DNA of 34,102 nucleotides from JBJXFK01 sp046155505 (lineage in GTDB: Bacteria > Planctomycetota > Phycisphaerae > UBA1845 > Fen-1342): NCBI GenBank assembly GCA_046155505.1, contig JBJXFK010000010.1, positions 1 to 34,102 of the forward strand. Direction: 5' to 3'. Made by a program: the position numbers and the translations under genes. Under the pieces are notes generated by a model, which was given only the letters and a program-made list of their open reading frames with translations, did no database searches and was not told the origin of the DNA. Positions 1-8,421 of this stretch are shown piece by piece. Position 1 is the first letter of the stretch. Each line of letters starts with the position of its first letter.

Positions 1-408
1 CAAAGCAAACGTGAGCACTTCATCCGCCGCGCCGGTCGGCGTAACAGTGGCAACCGCATTGATCCCGCCATTATTGAAACCGATGGTCGCACTCTGGACC
101 GTGACGTTCGAAGTCGGGTCGAATTGAAAGCCGGGCCGGGCCTTGATCGTGATGACCTTGCCGCTGCCCGACGAATATTCGGGCAGCGTGGTCTCGGCGA
201 CCGTGATGGTGTTGATCGTGATGGCGACATTCCCCGCGCCGTTGCCCGTCGCGCGATTCGTGTCCACGTTCAGCGTGATGTTCGGCGAGTTGACCGAGTC
301 GGCGAGCGCGGCGCCCGACATTACGGCGACCGCAATCGTGCGGGCCACGACTTGCAAAAGCGAGAGTGGGCGAGTTCGCCGGCGTGTCGCAACAAAGGAA
401 TCATGCAT
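1..408 (-). CDS. Secreted protein, C-terminus beyond window edge
   Basis: An open frame of 136 codons runs off the left edge, so only the N-terminus is visible. The ATG at 408 is preceded by GGAG at a suitable distance. Residues 1-36 look like a signal peptide: basic residues (TRRRTR), a hydrophobic stretch (VVARTIAVAVMSGAALA) and a likely signal peptidase site after ALA. The mature part is rich in Asn, Thr and Val with alternating polar and hydrophobic residues, as in beta-rich extracellular proteins. No catalytic motif is visible. The next gene upstream also encodes a secreted protein, with a PEP-CTERM anchor, so a similar envelope or extracellular role is possible. I do not recognise the family; the missing C-terminus would show whether it too carries a sorting signal. 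Confidence 0.7.
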   Translation of the reverse strand, partial: MHDSFVATRRRTRPLSLLQVVARTIAVAVMSGAALADSVNSPNITLNVDTNRATGNGAGNVAITINTITVAETTLPEYSSGSGKVITIKARPGFQFDPTSNVTVQSATIGFNNGGINAVATVTPTGAADEVLTFAL

Positions 409-588
409 GCGTGTAGCTCCGTTTCGTGCCATGCGGATCGGCGGATGGTACCGCCGCCGCATGGCGCGACGAGAGCTATTGGCCGGAATTCGCGAGATTT
501 CTCTCCGCCGAACGAGATTGTCGCCGCGATGATGCACGTTGTGCGAGTCGTCTCGCGTAGCGTCGATGGCTCGTCAATTCACGAACCG

Positions 589-1179
589 CTATCGACGGCG
601 AGGAAGCGCGACCGCCAGCAGTGCGAGGGCAACCAGCGTTGACGGCTCAGGAATGGTGTAGGTGTACACGTCCTGAATCGCCGCGTCGGGGAACGTAAAC
701 GCCGCCACGCTGCCGTCTGAAAAATTGAACACCGCCTGAGCGTTCGGCAGGCCGCCGTTGTTGAACATCACCAGCCGTGCGTCAGCGTTGAAATCGCCGT
801 TGTCGTTGTCGATGTCCCACTGGCCGCGGAACGCGATGCCGGCGCCGAAGTTGGTGAACCCGTAACGAAACAGGTCGGGGCCGACGTTGTCATCGGTGCG
901 GTCGCCGATTTCGAGCGTGGCAGTTTGCGTCGCGTCGCCACCGACGAACTGCTCGCGATCAAGATAGACGAAGTCGTAAAGATATTGGGTGTCGCCGACG
1001 GTCAGCGACCAAGTGACGAGCGACACGCCGGCATCGCTGAGATTGGTGAGCGTAAAGGCGGTCGTGTTGAACGGCCCCGCCCCACCGTCGCCGTTCTGCA
1101 ACGAGAGCGAGACCAGGCCGCCGCTGGCGGCGGTCGTGGCGATTGTCGATAAAGCTGTAAGGACGAAGAAGTTACGCAT
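589..1179 (-). CDS. PEP-CTERM sorting domain protein
   Basis: A secreted protein of 196 residues. The ATG at 1179 follows a strong purine-rich ribosome site (GGGGGAA); the frame stays open upstream to 1320, but that part is arginine-rich and lacks a start signal. Residues 1-20 form a signal peptide (MRNFFVLTALSTIATTAASG). The C-terminus has the three-part PEP-CTERM signal: IPEPST, a hydrophobic segment (LVALALLAVAL) and a PRRR tail. In this family the tail is recognised by an exosortase, which processes the protein for export to the surface or exopolysaccharide; no exosortase gene is in the window. The middle (aspartate- and asparagine-rich, with DIDNDNGDFNAD) is probably beta-sheet. The specific function is unknown. 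Confidence 0.85.
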   Translation of the reverse strand: MRNFFVLTALSTIATTAASGGLVSLSLQNGDGGAGPFNTTAFTLTNLSDAGVSLVTWSLTVGDTQYLYDFVYLDREQFVGGDATQTATLEIGDRTDDNVGPDLFRYGFTNFGAGIAFRGQWDIDNDNGDFNADARLVMFNNGGLPNAQAVFNFSDGSVAAFTFPDAAIQDVYTYTIPEPSTLVALALLAVALPRRR

Positions 1180-1431
1180 TTCAGATTCCCCCGAAGAACC
1201 AAAGCGGTTGTGAATTTGCGGTGCAGTTGCGCCGCGCCAAACGAGTTTAGGGCACGCCGACGACCGACTTCCACCGCTGCACCGGCGATCGAACCGTGGT
1301 GGCGGACCGTGCGCGCACACGGGTGACGATTCGCCTTAGCCGCAGTCGGTGTTCCTTTTGGGGTTGGCGATGGACGGCTGGCGCGATACACGCCGACGGC
1401 TTCGGCGCGGCGGCGCAAGGGTCGCGACGCA

Positions 1432-1845
1432 CTACTTGAGCTGCATTCGCCCATCGTCGTCGGCCAGCGTCTCAAACCGCACCGGCGTCTTGCCGTCGCT
1501 GAGCACCATCTGGCCCGAAATTTCGAAACGCAGCTCGGTCGGCCGATCAAGGCTCGGCGCGTGCCGCACGCGCACGCCGGTAAGCCGCGGCTCGTGCTTT
1601 TCAATCGTGCGGCGAATCGCTGCCTCGTAACTGCCAAGGCTGTGCGGCATGGTGCTGCGAATCGCGCTCAAGTGCGGCAGGCCGTAGTTTTCGTCTGTGA
1701 GCGTGTTGCCCTGCGTGGTGTTCAGGACGTTGTTGAGATTGATCAGAATCGACTGATAGATGACCTGCTTAGGCACATGCAGCTCGCGCGCCCGAGCAGG
1801 ATCGGGATCGCGTATGCGTTCGAGGAGCGTGCGGTTGACGGCCAT
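1432..1845 (-). CDS. tssE: TssE-like (GPW/gp25) type VI secretion baseplate protein
   Basis: A 137-residue protein of the gp25/TssE family, which forms part of the baseplate wedge of the type VI secretion system and of contractile phage tails. Family marks are an N-terminal LLERIRDPDP segment, NYGLPHLSAIR near residue 60, and the core RRTIEKHEPRLTGVRVR followed by LRFEISGQM. The start at 1845 is chosen because the family begins here and because a TACACT box lies exactly six bases upstream with no Shine-Dalgarno, a leaderless arrangement. No other T6SS genes are in the window: upstream is the large WD40 kinase, downstream a PEP-CTERM gene. It could be an orphan T6SS gene or a component of another contractile system; the family assignment is solid, the system is not. 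Confidence 0.8.
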   Translation of the reverse strand: MAVNRTLLERIRDPDPARARELHVPKQVIYQSILINLNNVLNTTQGNTLTDENYGLPHLSAIRSTMPHSLGSYEAAIRRTIEKHEPRLTGVRVRHAPSLDRPTELRFEISGQMVLSDGKTPVRFETLADDDGRMQLK

Positions 1846-1851
1846 GAGAGG

Positions 1852-1857
1852 AGTGTA
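1852..1857 (-). promoter_or_regulatory. Putative -10 box of leaderless tssE
   Basis: On the minus strand TACACT is followed by exactly six bases and then the ATG of tssE, so transcription would start at the A of the start codon. No convincing -35 box is seen 16-18 bases further upstream. The region before the ATG is pyrimidine-rich and has no Shine-Dalgarno, which fits leaderless translation and independent transcription from the kinase gene upstream. Confidence 0.4.
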
Positions 1858-1942
1858 CCGCGCTGCGGCGCGCGGATCGAGGGACCGTCGAGTGAGGACA
1901 TTGCGAGCTCGGAGTACCCGTGTCGCAACGGCACCCCGCAAG

Positions 1943-4900
1943 TCATGGCGAGGGCGGCGTGATCAGCGCCTCGGCTTCCTTCAGCCACGCGATGGTTTCT
2001 GCATCGGCCTTCCAGCGGTCCGTCGCGGCGAGTTCGCGGAAGGCGGCGAGGGCCGTGCGGGCCTCGACCTCGTGCCCCAGTTTCCAGTGGGCCATCGCGA
2101 TGAAAGCGCGGTCGGCGGGCTGCGGGCCTGCCGCGCCCTTTGCGTTCATCGCGTCGGAGCGGACGAGCGTGTCGAGGGCTTCCTGGAACTCGGCCGCGTC
2201 TTTCGCGGTGCGGTAGAGGACCACGCCGAGCGTGTTGAGGTAGTAGCCCTGCTTGGGCGCGAGTTCGACGGCGCGGCGAGCGTCGGCGACGGCCTTGGTG
2301 GCGGCCTCGGGCTCAACGGGGGCGAATCGCACGGCGTTCCATGCGGCATCGTTGAGGGTGTCGGCCTCGACGAACGGTGCCTCTCTGGCGCGTCTTTGCT
2401 CGTCGAGCACGGTCTTTAGCGCCCACTGTGCCGCCGCGCGCTCCGCGGGGGTGAGCGACGCGTCGGCGTTAAGTTCGGCCCGAAGGGTCTCGGGCGATTC
2501 GCCCGCGCGCAGGCGAGCGTGGACGATGGGGCCCATCTTGGCGGCCGCCGCACGGGTGCCCTGGATGGCCGGGAAGCGCTCGCGGTAGGGCACGCTTTCC
2601 CAGACCCGCGCGGTCTTGTCACCCGATGCCGTGACGATCCGCGTACCGTCCGGGCTGAACGCGGCGGAGGTAACTTCCCGGGTGTGCCCCTTAAGTTCGG
2701 CGAGACTGGTTCCAATGGCAGCGTCCCACACCCGCGCCGTGTTGTCCCACGACGCCGTGACAATCCGCGAACCGTCGGGGCTGAACGCTGCGGAGGTAAC
2801 TTGCGACGTGTGCCCCTTAAGTTCGGCGATGCTGTCCCCGGTGGCGGCCTCCCAGACCCGCGCGCTTTTGTCACCCGGCACCGTAACGATCCGCGTACCG
2901 TCGGGGCTGAATGCGGCGGAGGTGACCGCGCCCGCGTGCCCCTTAAGTTCGGCGATGCTGTTCCCGGTGGCGACGTCCGAGACCCGTGCGGTCTTATCAT
3001 GTGACCCCGTGACGATCCGCGTACCGTCGGGGCTGAACGCGGCGGAGGTGACCCATCCCGTATGCCCTTTGAGTTCGGCGACGCTGGTCCCGGTAGCGGC
3101 GTCCCAGACCCGCGCGCTTTTGTCACCCGGCACCGTAACGATCCGCGTACCGTCGGGGCTGAATGCGGCGGAGGTGACCGCGCCCGCGTGCCCGGTGAGT
3201 TCGCCGATGCTGGTCCCACTTGCGGCGTCCCAGACCCGTGCGGTCTTATCATGTGACCCCGTGACGATCCGCGTACCGTCGGGGCTGAACGCGGCGGAGT
3301 TGACCTCGCCCTTGTGCCCCGTGAGTTCGGCGACGGTGTTCCCGGTGACGGCGTCCCAGACCCGCGCGGTGTTGTCCCACGCCGCCGTGACGATCCGCGC
3401 AGAGTCGGGGCTGAACACGGCGGAGGCGACCTGCGACGTGTGCCCCTTAAGTTCGGCGAAGCCGTTCCCGATGGCGGCATCCCAGACCCGTGCGGTCTCA
3501 TCATCTGACCCCGTGAAGATCCGCGTACCGTCGGGGCTGAAAGTGGCGGAGTAGACCCATCCCGTATGCCCCTTGTGTTCGGAGATGCTGTTCCCGGTGG
3601 CAGCGTCCCAGACCCGCGCGGTGTTGTCCCGCGACGCCGTCAAAATTCGCGCGCCGTCGGGGCTGAACGCAGCGCGGGAGACCCATCCCGTGTGTCCCTT
3701 GAGTTCGGCGATAGTGGCGCCGGTGGCGGCGTGCCAGACCCGCGCGGCGTTGTCATGCGACGCCGTGACGATCCGCGCAGAGTCGGGGCTGAACGCGGCG
3801 GAGGTGACGTCGTCCGTGTGTCCCGTGAGTTCGGCGATGCTGGTCCCGCTGGCCGCGTCCCAGACCCGTGCGGTCTTCTCATGTGACCCCGTAACGATCC
3901 GCGTACCGTCCGGGCTGAACGCGGCGGAGGTGACGGCATCCCTGTGCCCCCTTAGTTCGGCGATGGTGGTCCCGATGGCGGCGTCCCAGACCCGGGCGGT
4001 TGTGTCGCCCGACGCCGTGACGATCCGCGAACCGTCGGGACTGAACGCGGCGGAGGTGACCGCATCCGTGTGCCCCTTAAGTATCGCGAGGTTGGTCCCG
4101 GTGGTGACGTCCCATACTCGTGCTGTGTCGTCATGCGACGCCGTGACGATCCGCGCAGAGTCGGGGCTGAACGCGGCCGAGCGGATAAAGTCCGTGTGCC
4201 CTTTGAGTTCGGCGATGCTGGTCCCGGTAGCGGCGTCCCAGACCCGCACGGCGTTGTCATTCGATGCCGCGACGATCCGCGCAGAGTCGGGGCTGAACGC
4301 GGCGGAGGTGACCCATCCCGTTTGCCCCTTGAGTTCGGCGATGGTCGTTCCGGTAACGGCGTCGCAGACCTGCGCGGTGTTGTCGCCCGACGCCGTGAAG
4401 ATTCGCGTGCCATCGGGGCTGAACGCGGAGGAGTAGACCTCGTCCTTGTGCCCTTTGAACGTGATAAGGCTTGTGTCGGCGGTGGCGTCGAGCCACCTCC
4501 ACTCCCAGCCGCGCAGGCGCTCAGGACAGGCATCGAGGCGTTGGCGGACGCGGTCGAACTGGCGGTTGTCCATGGCAGCTTGGGCCATCTGGACGTTGGC
4601 GACGTAGGAGTTGGCTTCGATTGTTTCGCCGGCCTTGACTGCTTTGATGCGCTCGGTTTCGGCCTTGGCACGCTCGGCCTGGGCCTCTACGGTTTTGGCC
4701 TCGGCGAAGATGCGTTTTTCGTCGGCGTCGATCCTGGCAAGCCGCGCGTCCTCCGCGAGCCGTGCCTGCTCGCCCTCGGCGGCGCGGGCGTTGGCGGCTT
4801 CAGTGCGGGCGTACTGCCACATCCCCAGCGTCGCCACCAGCCCCACGACGAGCGCCGCGAACACCGCCGAGATCGCCAGCACCGCGCCCTTGTTCCGCCG

Positions 4901-6013
4901 AATGAACTTCTTCAACCGGTATCCCAACGCCTCAGGCCCGGCCTCCAGCGGCTGTCCGTCGAGGTAGCGCTGGATGTCCCGCGCCAGGTCGGCGGGCGTG
5001 TCGTAGCGCTGCGTGCGGTCCTTGCGCAGGGCCTTCAACGGAATCCAGTCGAGTTCACGACGCAGTTCACGAGCCAGGTGCTCGCGTTCCACGACGCGAC
5101 GGCGGGCGATCTCCTTGCCCGTCGCGTCGTCGGCCGTGGAGAGCCGCGTGCTGGGCTTGGGTGCGTCCTGCTCGCGAAGAATCTTGCAGATGGCATCGTA
5201 TCCGGCGGCGCGGAGCGACGTTGCATCAAACGGTAGCAACCCCGACAGGAGTTCATACAGCACGACGCCCAGCGAGTACACGTCGGTACGTGTGTCAATG
5301 TCGGTCGCACCCATCTCGGCCTGCTCGGGGCTCATGTACTCGGGCGTGCCGATGAGTTGGCCATGCTCGGTAAAGATTGACTGCTCGGTCAGCGTGTGGC
5401 TGACGGCTTTTGCCACCCCGAAGTCGATGATCTTGGGCACGGGTTGGCCATCGCGCACCGAGACGAGGATGTTGCTGGGCTTGATGTCGCGGTGGATGAT
5501 TCCCTTGTGGTGGGCGTGCTGGATCGCTTCGCAGACGGGGACGAAGAGTTCCAGGCGCTGGCGCACCGTAAACCGGTGCCGATCGGCGTACAGCGTGATT
5601 GATTCACCCGGGACGTGTTCCATGACGAAGTAGGGCCGGCCGTTGGGCGTGGTGCCGGCGTCGAAGACCTTGGCCACGTTGGGGTGGTTCATCACCGCCA
5701 GGGCTTGGCGTTCCTGCTCAAAGCGCGCGATCACGGCCCTGGTGTCCATGCCGGCCTTAATGACCTTGAGCGCGACGCGCTGGACGATTGGCTCGCGGCG
5801 CTCGGCGAGCCAGACTGTGCCGAACCCGCCCTCGCCGATGATTTCGAGCAACTGATACGGTCCGACGAATTCGCCGCGCTGGTTGCCGAGGTCAGCACCG
5901 GGCGGGCGCGGCGGGTGAGACGAGTCGGATGCGATTGCACCGGTCGGGAGCGTGACGGACACCGTGTCTGCGCCTGGATTCCGGGGCCGAGACTTGTCGT
6001 CGCCGCGAGCCAT
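1943..6013 (-). CDS. Membrane Ser/Thr protein kinase with 15 WD40 repeats
   Basis: A 1356-residue kinase. Domains in order: a Pro-rich N-terminus (1-50); a PknB-type kinase domain from about 53 with glycine loop GEGGFG (60-65), VALK lysine 83, HRD 174-176, DFG 197-199 and GTPEYMSPEQ; a single membrane helix near 376-400; an Ala/Glu/Arg-rich coiled coil (about 400-470); 15 WD40 repeats of 42 residues (about 516-1140), most with the pattern GHxxxVxSAAFSPDGxRIVTxSxDxTARVWD; and a C-terminal TPR-like region (ARRAVELAPKQGYYLNTLGVVLYR). All kinase residues are present, so it should be active, with the kinase cytoplasmic and the propellers on the far side of the membrane. The frame is open to 6187, but ATG 6013 is preferred because TACAGT lies six bases before it. 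Targets are unknown; the next gene downstream is tssE. Confidence 0.93.
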   Translation of the reverse strand: MARGDDKSRPRNPGADTVSVTLPTGAIASDSSHPPRPPGADLGNQRGEFVGPYQLLEIIGEGGFGTVWLAERREPIVQRVALKVIKAGMDTRAVIARFEQERQALAVMNHPNVAKVFDAGTTPNGRPYFVMEHVPGESITLYADRHRFTVRQRLELFVPVCEAIQHAHHKGIIHRDIKPSNILVSVRDGQPVPKIIDFGVAKAVSHTLTEQSIFTEHGQLIGTPEYMSPEQAEMGATDIDTRTDVYSLGVVLYELLSGLLPFDATSLRAAGYDAICKILREQDAPKPSTRLSTADDATGKEIARRRVVEREHLARELRRELDWIPLKALRKDRTQRYDTPADLARDIQRYLDGQPLEAGPEALGYRLKKFIRRNKGAVLAISAVFAALVVGLVATLGMWQYARTEAANARAAEGEQARLAEDARLARIDADEKRIFAEAKTVEAQAERAKAETERIKAVKAGETIEANSYVANVQMAQAAMDNRQFDRVRQRLDACPERLRGWEWRWLDATADTSLITFKGHKDEVYSSAFSPDGTRIFTASGDNTAQVCDAVTGTTIAELKGQTGWVTSAAFSPDSARIVAASNDNAVRVWDAATGTSIAELKGHTDFIRSAAFSPDSARIVTASHDDTARVWDVTTGTNLAILKGHTDAVTSAAFSPDGSRIVTASGDTTARVWDAAIGTTIAELRGHRDAVTSAAFSPDGTRIVTGSHEKTARVWDAASGTSIAELTGHTDDVTSAAFSPDSARIVTASHDNAARVWHAATGATIAELKGHTGWVSRAAFSPDGARILTASRDNTARVWDAATGNSISEHKGHTGWVYSATFSPDGTRIFTGSDDETARVWDAAIGNGFAELKGHTSQVASAVFSPDSARIVTAAWDNTARVWDAVTGNTVAELTGHKGEVNSAAFSPDGTRIVTGSHDKTARVWDAASGTSIGELTGHAGAVTSAAFSPDGTRIVTVPGDKSARVWDAATGTSVAELKGHTGWVTSAAFSPDGTRIVTGSHDKTARVSDVATGNSIAELKGHAGAVTSAAFSPDGTRIVTVPGDKSARVWEAATGDSIAELKGHTSQVTSAAFSPDGSRIVTASWDNTARVWDAAIGTSLAELKGHTREVTSAAFSPDGTRIVTASGDKTARVWESVPYRERFPAIQGTRAAAAKMGPIVHARLRAGESPETLRAELNADASLTPAERAAAQWALKTVLDEQRRAREAPFVEADTLNDAAWNAVRFAPVEPEAATKAVADARRAVELAPKQGYYLNTLGVVLYRTAKDAAEFQEALDTLVRSDAMNAKGAAGPQPADRAFIAMAHWKLGHEVEARTALAAFRELAATDRWKADAETIAWLKEAEALITPPSP
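2595..4468 (-). repeat. Tandem array of about fifteen 126-bp units encoding WD40 blades
   Basis: The WD40 part of the kinase gene is a DNA tandem repeat with a 126-bp period (for example GGGCTGAAC recurs at 2652 and 2778 on the plus strand). A higher-order 252-bp duplication is visible: the segments around 2852-2940 and 3104-3192 are identical over about 90 bases, and both are followed by a second shared block containing GTCTTATCATGTGACCCCGT. Blades 10/12 and 11/13 therefore share the variant motifs GSHDKTARV and VPGDKSARVW. This implies recent unequal exchange or conversion between units. Confidence 0.9.
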
Positions 6014-6019
6014 GTGCGC

Positions 6020-6025
6020 ACTGTA
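6020..6025 (-). promoter_or_regulatory. Putative -10 box of leaderless kinase gene
   Basis: TACAGT on the minus strand, then six bases, then the kinase ATG at 6013. No Shine-Dalgarno is present between them. The best match at the -35 position is weak (CTCGCA). The spacing is what places this start rather than the longer open frame. Confidence 0.4.
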
Positions 6026-6173
6026 CCCGACCACGCGCCGCGTGCGAGGACCATGTTTGCGCGTCGGGATCGGTAATGCGGGGCGGTCGGCGGACTTCAC
6101 ACCGTTTGGTGCGGTGTGCAAAGACCTCGCTGGCGCGAGGGGACACCGTGCCGCTGAGGACGCGGCGATCCCC

Positions 6174-6323
6174 TCAAAAATGCTCATTCATCCACGGCAC
6201 CAGCACGGCGAAAACGGTCGATGCAAGCGCGAGATCGCCGGCCGAGCCTTTGACGCCGCCCATCAGTTCCGATTCAGCGGGCGATAGGAACGTTGAGTAC
6301 ATCGCCGCGAGGAAATTCCACAT
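6174..6323 (-). CDS. Small ORF, 49 residues, hydrophobic C-terminal half
   Basis: A short frame of 49 codons starting MWNFLAAMYSTFLSP and ending VFAVLVPWMNEHF. The third codon positions are mostly G or C (roughly 70%), as in neighbouring real genes, and the composition is protein-like: a polar middle (ESELMGGVKGSAGD) and a hydrophobic segment (LALASTVFAVLVPW) that could insert in or associate with a membrane. There is no Shine-Dalgarno. It lies just downstream of the broken dockerin tail and upstream of the kinase on the same strand. It may be a genuine small protein or the last part of a decayed gene. I do not recognise it. Confidence 0.35.
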   Translation of the reverse strand: MWNFLAAMYSTFLSPAESELMGGVKGSAGDLALASTVFAVLVPWMNEHF

Positions 6324-6347
6324 GCCGGTCGGTTCGAGGCGATGCTG

Positions 6348-6511
6348 CTATAGGCACATCGCCCCAAACCGCCCCAGCCGCATCGCCAAATCGCCAAATC
6401 GCTCAATTCAACATCCACAGCGCCATCCAAATCGCGCATCATTCGCGTCGCCCCGCTCGACTCACCGAAATCCGCCGACAAGGTGGACAGGTCTTCGAGA
6501 TTCACCGCATG
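6348..6511 (-). pseudogene. Decayed dockerin-type C-terminal tail
   Basis: Directly after the TGA of the peptidase gene (6512-6514) the same frame continues with VNLEDLSTLSADFG and then RDLDGAVDVELSDLAI. This resembles the paired calcium-loop repeats (DLDGDGxVxLxDLxxLLxxFG) found at the C-terminus of many planctomycete secreted proteins. An 8-bp tandem duplication (ATCGCCAA at 6382-6389 and 6390-6397, plus strand) breaks the second repeat. Removing one copy restores SDLAMRLGRFGAMCL followed at once by TAG at 6350-6348, where a dockerin tail would be expected to end. Two lesions are thus visible, a nonsense codon and a slippage frameshift. It may be the lost tail of the peptidase or a scrap of another gene. 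Confidence 0.45.
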
Positions 6512-8008
6512 TCACTCGCTCGCTTCGCAAATGACGCTCGCCCCGCGACGCGTCAGCCGCAGCAGCCAGGCCTGATCGAATACGCCAACGTCGATCGGCA
6601 CACGCACATGCAGCCGATGCCCGTCGTGCGCCTTCTCCAACAGCACCTGCGGCTCACCGGTCGGAATGCGTTCGCCGTCGCTTTCGGCGGAGACAATTCG
6701 AAAGCTCTGCGGCGGCTTGTCGCTCGGCCAAGCGACGCTGCGATAGAGCTCGAATTTCAGCTCTTTCATCACATCCGCGGTGCGCACGCTGTAATAGTCC
6801 ATCAGTCGCGCTTGCGCGAGCATGAAGTCGCCGCCCGGCATGCCGTCGATCAGCGGACGCAGCGTGATCGTGACGCGCGGCGGGTCGGCCTTTTCGATCG
6901 ACGCGGTGGCGAGCGGCTTGGCGTCGTCCGCGAACGGTGCGAACGCCGGGTCGCCGTAGATGATCATCGCGGCCCCGTTCCAGCGGCGATTATCGCGGCC
7001 TTCCTGCAGCGGCCCGCGCGACGAGGGCGGCGGGTAACGCACCGACTCAGGCGCGAACGCAAGCGCGAGCCGGTCGAACATCTGCTTCCCAGCGTCGCCG
7101 ATCGAAAGGCCGTCCTCGGCCACGGCGCAGAAGACTTGCTGTGCCAGTGGGCCGTGCCACATATCAACGCCCGCGATGTACGCCGCCCCACCGCAATCGA
7201 GCAGCTCGAGCGCGACGGAGTCGCCGGGTGCAACCGGCGGCTGCTCGACGAAGCCCCGCGGCCCGGGCATCCACCAGCGCGCCGGCGCACCGTTGTAGCA
7301 CGCACAATTCACGAGCAGCGACGCGCGCAAGGGCATGTTCCACTGGCGCAGCTCGGCGGGCGTGAAGCAGAGCGACATTTCGTGCGGATAGCCGTGCGAG
7401 AAGAACAGTAGGGCGTCGAAGGGCTGCATCTTCTGATACGCGATTCGCGCGTCCGCCCGGCGCTGTTCCTGCGGCGCGCGGGATAGAATGAACTGTTGCT
7501 CGCACTCGAATCCGATCGCTTTCATCGCGGTATTCGGGATCGGCGGCGGCAGGACGAGGCCTTCCCACGAGCCGAACATCGCGGCACGGCGCGAGCGCGG
7601 TCGATCCCAAGCGTCGATGCCGCGTCTCACGAATCGCTCGGCAGCAGCGCCGTCACGACCGGTGACAAACGCAAATGCGAAGTCGCAAAACGGGTCATCG
7701 TCGATGCGGGTGGAGACTTCGAGCATGCGATGTGCGAACTCGACGTCGATGATCGCCGGCGGGACCACGATCGCGACATGGCGCGGCTGCAACTCGCGCA
7801 GTTCGCGCTCGAGCGGGTCAAGCGAATTCGCATCGAATCGAACCAACTTGCCGGCGTGGAAGTCGCACAACGCGCGAGCGGCGGGCCCGAACTCCGCTGC
7901 GCCGGATGATTCAAGCAATACCACATAGCGGTCGATCGGCTGCGGGGTCGCCGATGCCGCGAGCGCGGTTGCCAGAAATACGAATGCCGTCTGCGCGTGC
8001 GTGTGCAT
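6512..8008 (-). CDS. Secreted C25-like (clan CD) cysteine peptidase
   Basis: A 498-residue secreted protein. ATG 8008 follows GAGGAGA and begins a signal peptide (AFVFLATALAASATPQ). The gingipain-like marks are FFSHGYPHE (His 205) and LLVNCACYNG (Cys 235), a likely His-Cys dyad, followed by DCGGAAYIAG and, near residue 360, MIIYGDPAFAPF, which matches the GDP motif closing C25 catalytic domains. An earlier segment, FAFAFVTGRD, fits the same family. The last 120 residues look like a beta-rich accessory domain. It is the last gene of a three-gene operon after a DUF2089 regulator and a small membrane protein. The dockerin remnant directly after its stop codon suggests it once ended in a longer tail. 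Substrate is unknown; similarity to true C25 enzymes is moderate. Confidence 0.7.
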   Translation of the reverse strand: MHTHAQTAFVFLATALAASATPQPIDRYVVLLESSGAAEFGPAARALCDFHAGKLVRFDANSLDPLERELRELQPRHVAIVVPPAIIDVEFAHRMLEVSTRIDDDPFCDFAFAFVTGRDGAAAERFVRRGIDAWDRPRSRRAAMFGSWEGLVLPPPIPNTAMKAIGFECEQQFILSRAPQEQRRADARIAYQKMQPFDALLFFSHGYPHEMSLCFTPAELRQWNMPLRASLLVNCACYNGAPARWWMPGPRGFVEQPPVAPGDSVALELLDCGGAAYIAGVDMWHGPLAQQVFCAVAEDGLSIGDAGKQMFDRLALAFAPESVRYPPPSSRGPLQEGRDNRRWNGAAMIIYGDPAFAPFADDAKPLATASIEKADPPRVTITLRPLIDGMPGGDFMLAQARLMDYYSVRTADVMKELKFELYRSVAWPSDKPPQSFRIVSAESDGERIPTGEPQVLLEKAHDGHRLHVRVPIDVGVFDQAWLLRLTRRGASVICEASE

Positions 8009-8067
8009 GTCGCTCTCCTCATACGAAATCGAGATTCGTGACTTGTGGGGCGCTTGTCGCAGATCGA

Positions 8068-8421
8068 TCAGCCGCGGCGCAACTCCGCCGCAGCGAGTTT
8101 GCGCTGCTGGCAGCTTCGCACCGCGTTGCGCACAGTGGAAATGTTGCAGCCGCACACCAGCGACGCGATGCCGCCGATGAGCATGAGCGGGTAGTAGACA
8201 TGATAGGGCTGGCCAATAGCGAGCGCGATCATGCCCGCGACGCACGTCACAACGCCCAGCGCGGTGACAGCAACCACCACCGACACCGCCCACTGGCCAA
8301 GCTTGCCGCGGGCAGCGTATACGCCCACGATCGCACCGAACGTGCCCAGCAGCACGCCTATGCCTGCGCCGCCGAACGCGCCAAAGAATGTTCCCTGCAT
8401 CGGCGTCCACCACTCGGTCAT
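8068..8421 (-). CDS. Small membrane protein with three transmembrane helices
   Basis: A 117-residue protein with three hydrophobic segments: about 11-35 (GAFGGAGIGVLLGTFGAIVGVY), 42-69 (AVSVVVAVTALGVVTCVAGMIALAI) and 76-92 (YPLMLIGGIASLVCGC). The C-terminus is basic (RSCQQRKLAAAELRRG). Its ATG overlaps the stop of the DUF2089 gene in an ATGA arrangement, so the two are translationally coupled. Membrane proteins of this size often follow DUF2089 regulators, perhaps as sensors or stability partners, but nothing in the sequence names a function. The peptidase gene follows after 59 bases. Confidence 0.75.
   Translation of the reverse strand: MTEWWTPMQGTFFGAFGGAGIGVLLGTFGAIVGVYAARGKLGQWAVSVVVAVTALGVVTCVAGMIALAIGQPYHVYYPLMLIGGIASLVCGCNISTVRNAVRSCQQRKLAAAELRRG

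Noticed and set aside
2519..4436. Several long open frames on the plus strand with repeated Val/Pro/Ser/Ala-rich translations
   Set aside because: They are antisense to the WD40 array of the kinase gene; their repeats mirror the 126-bp units and have no domain content.
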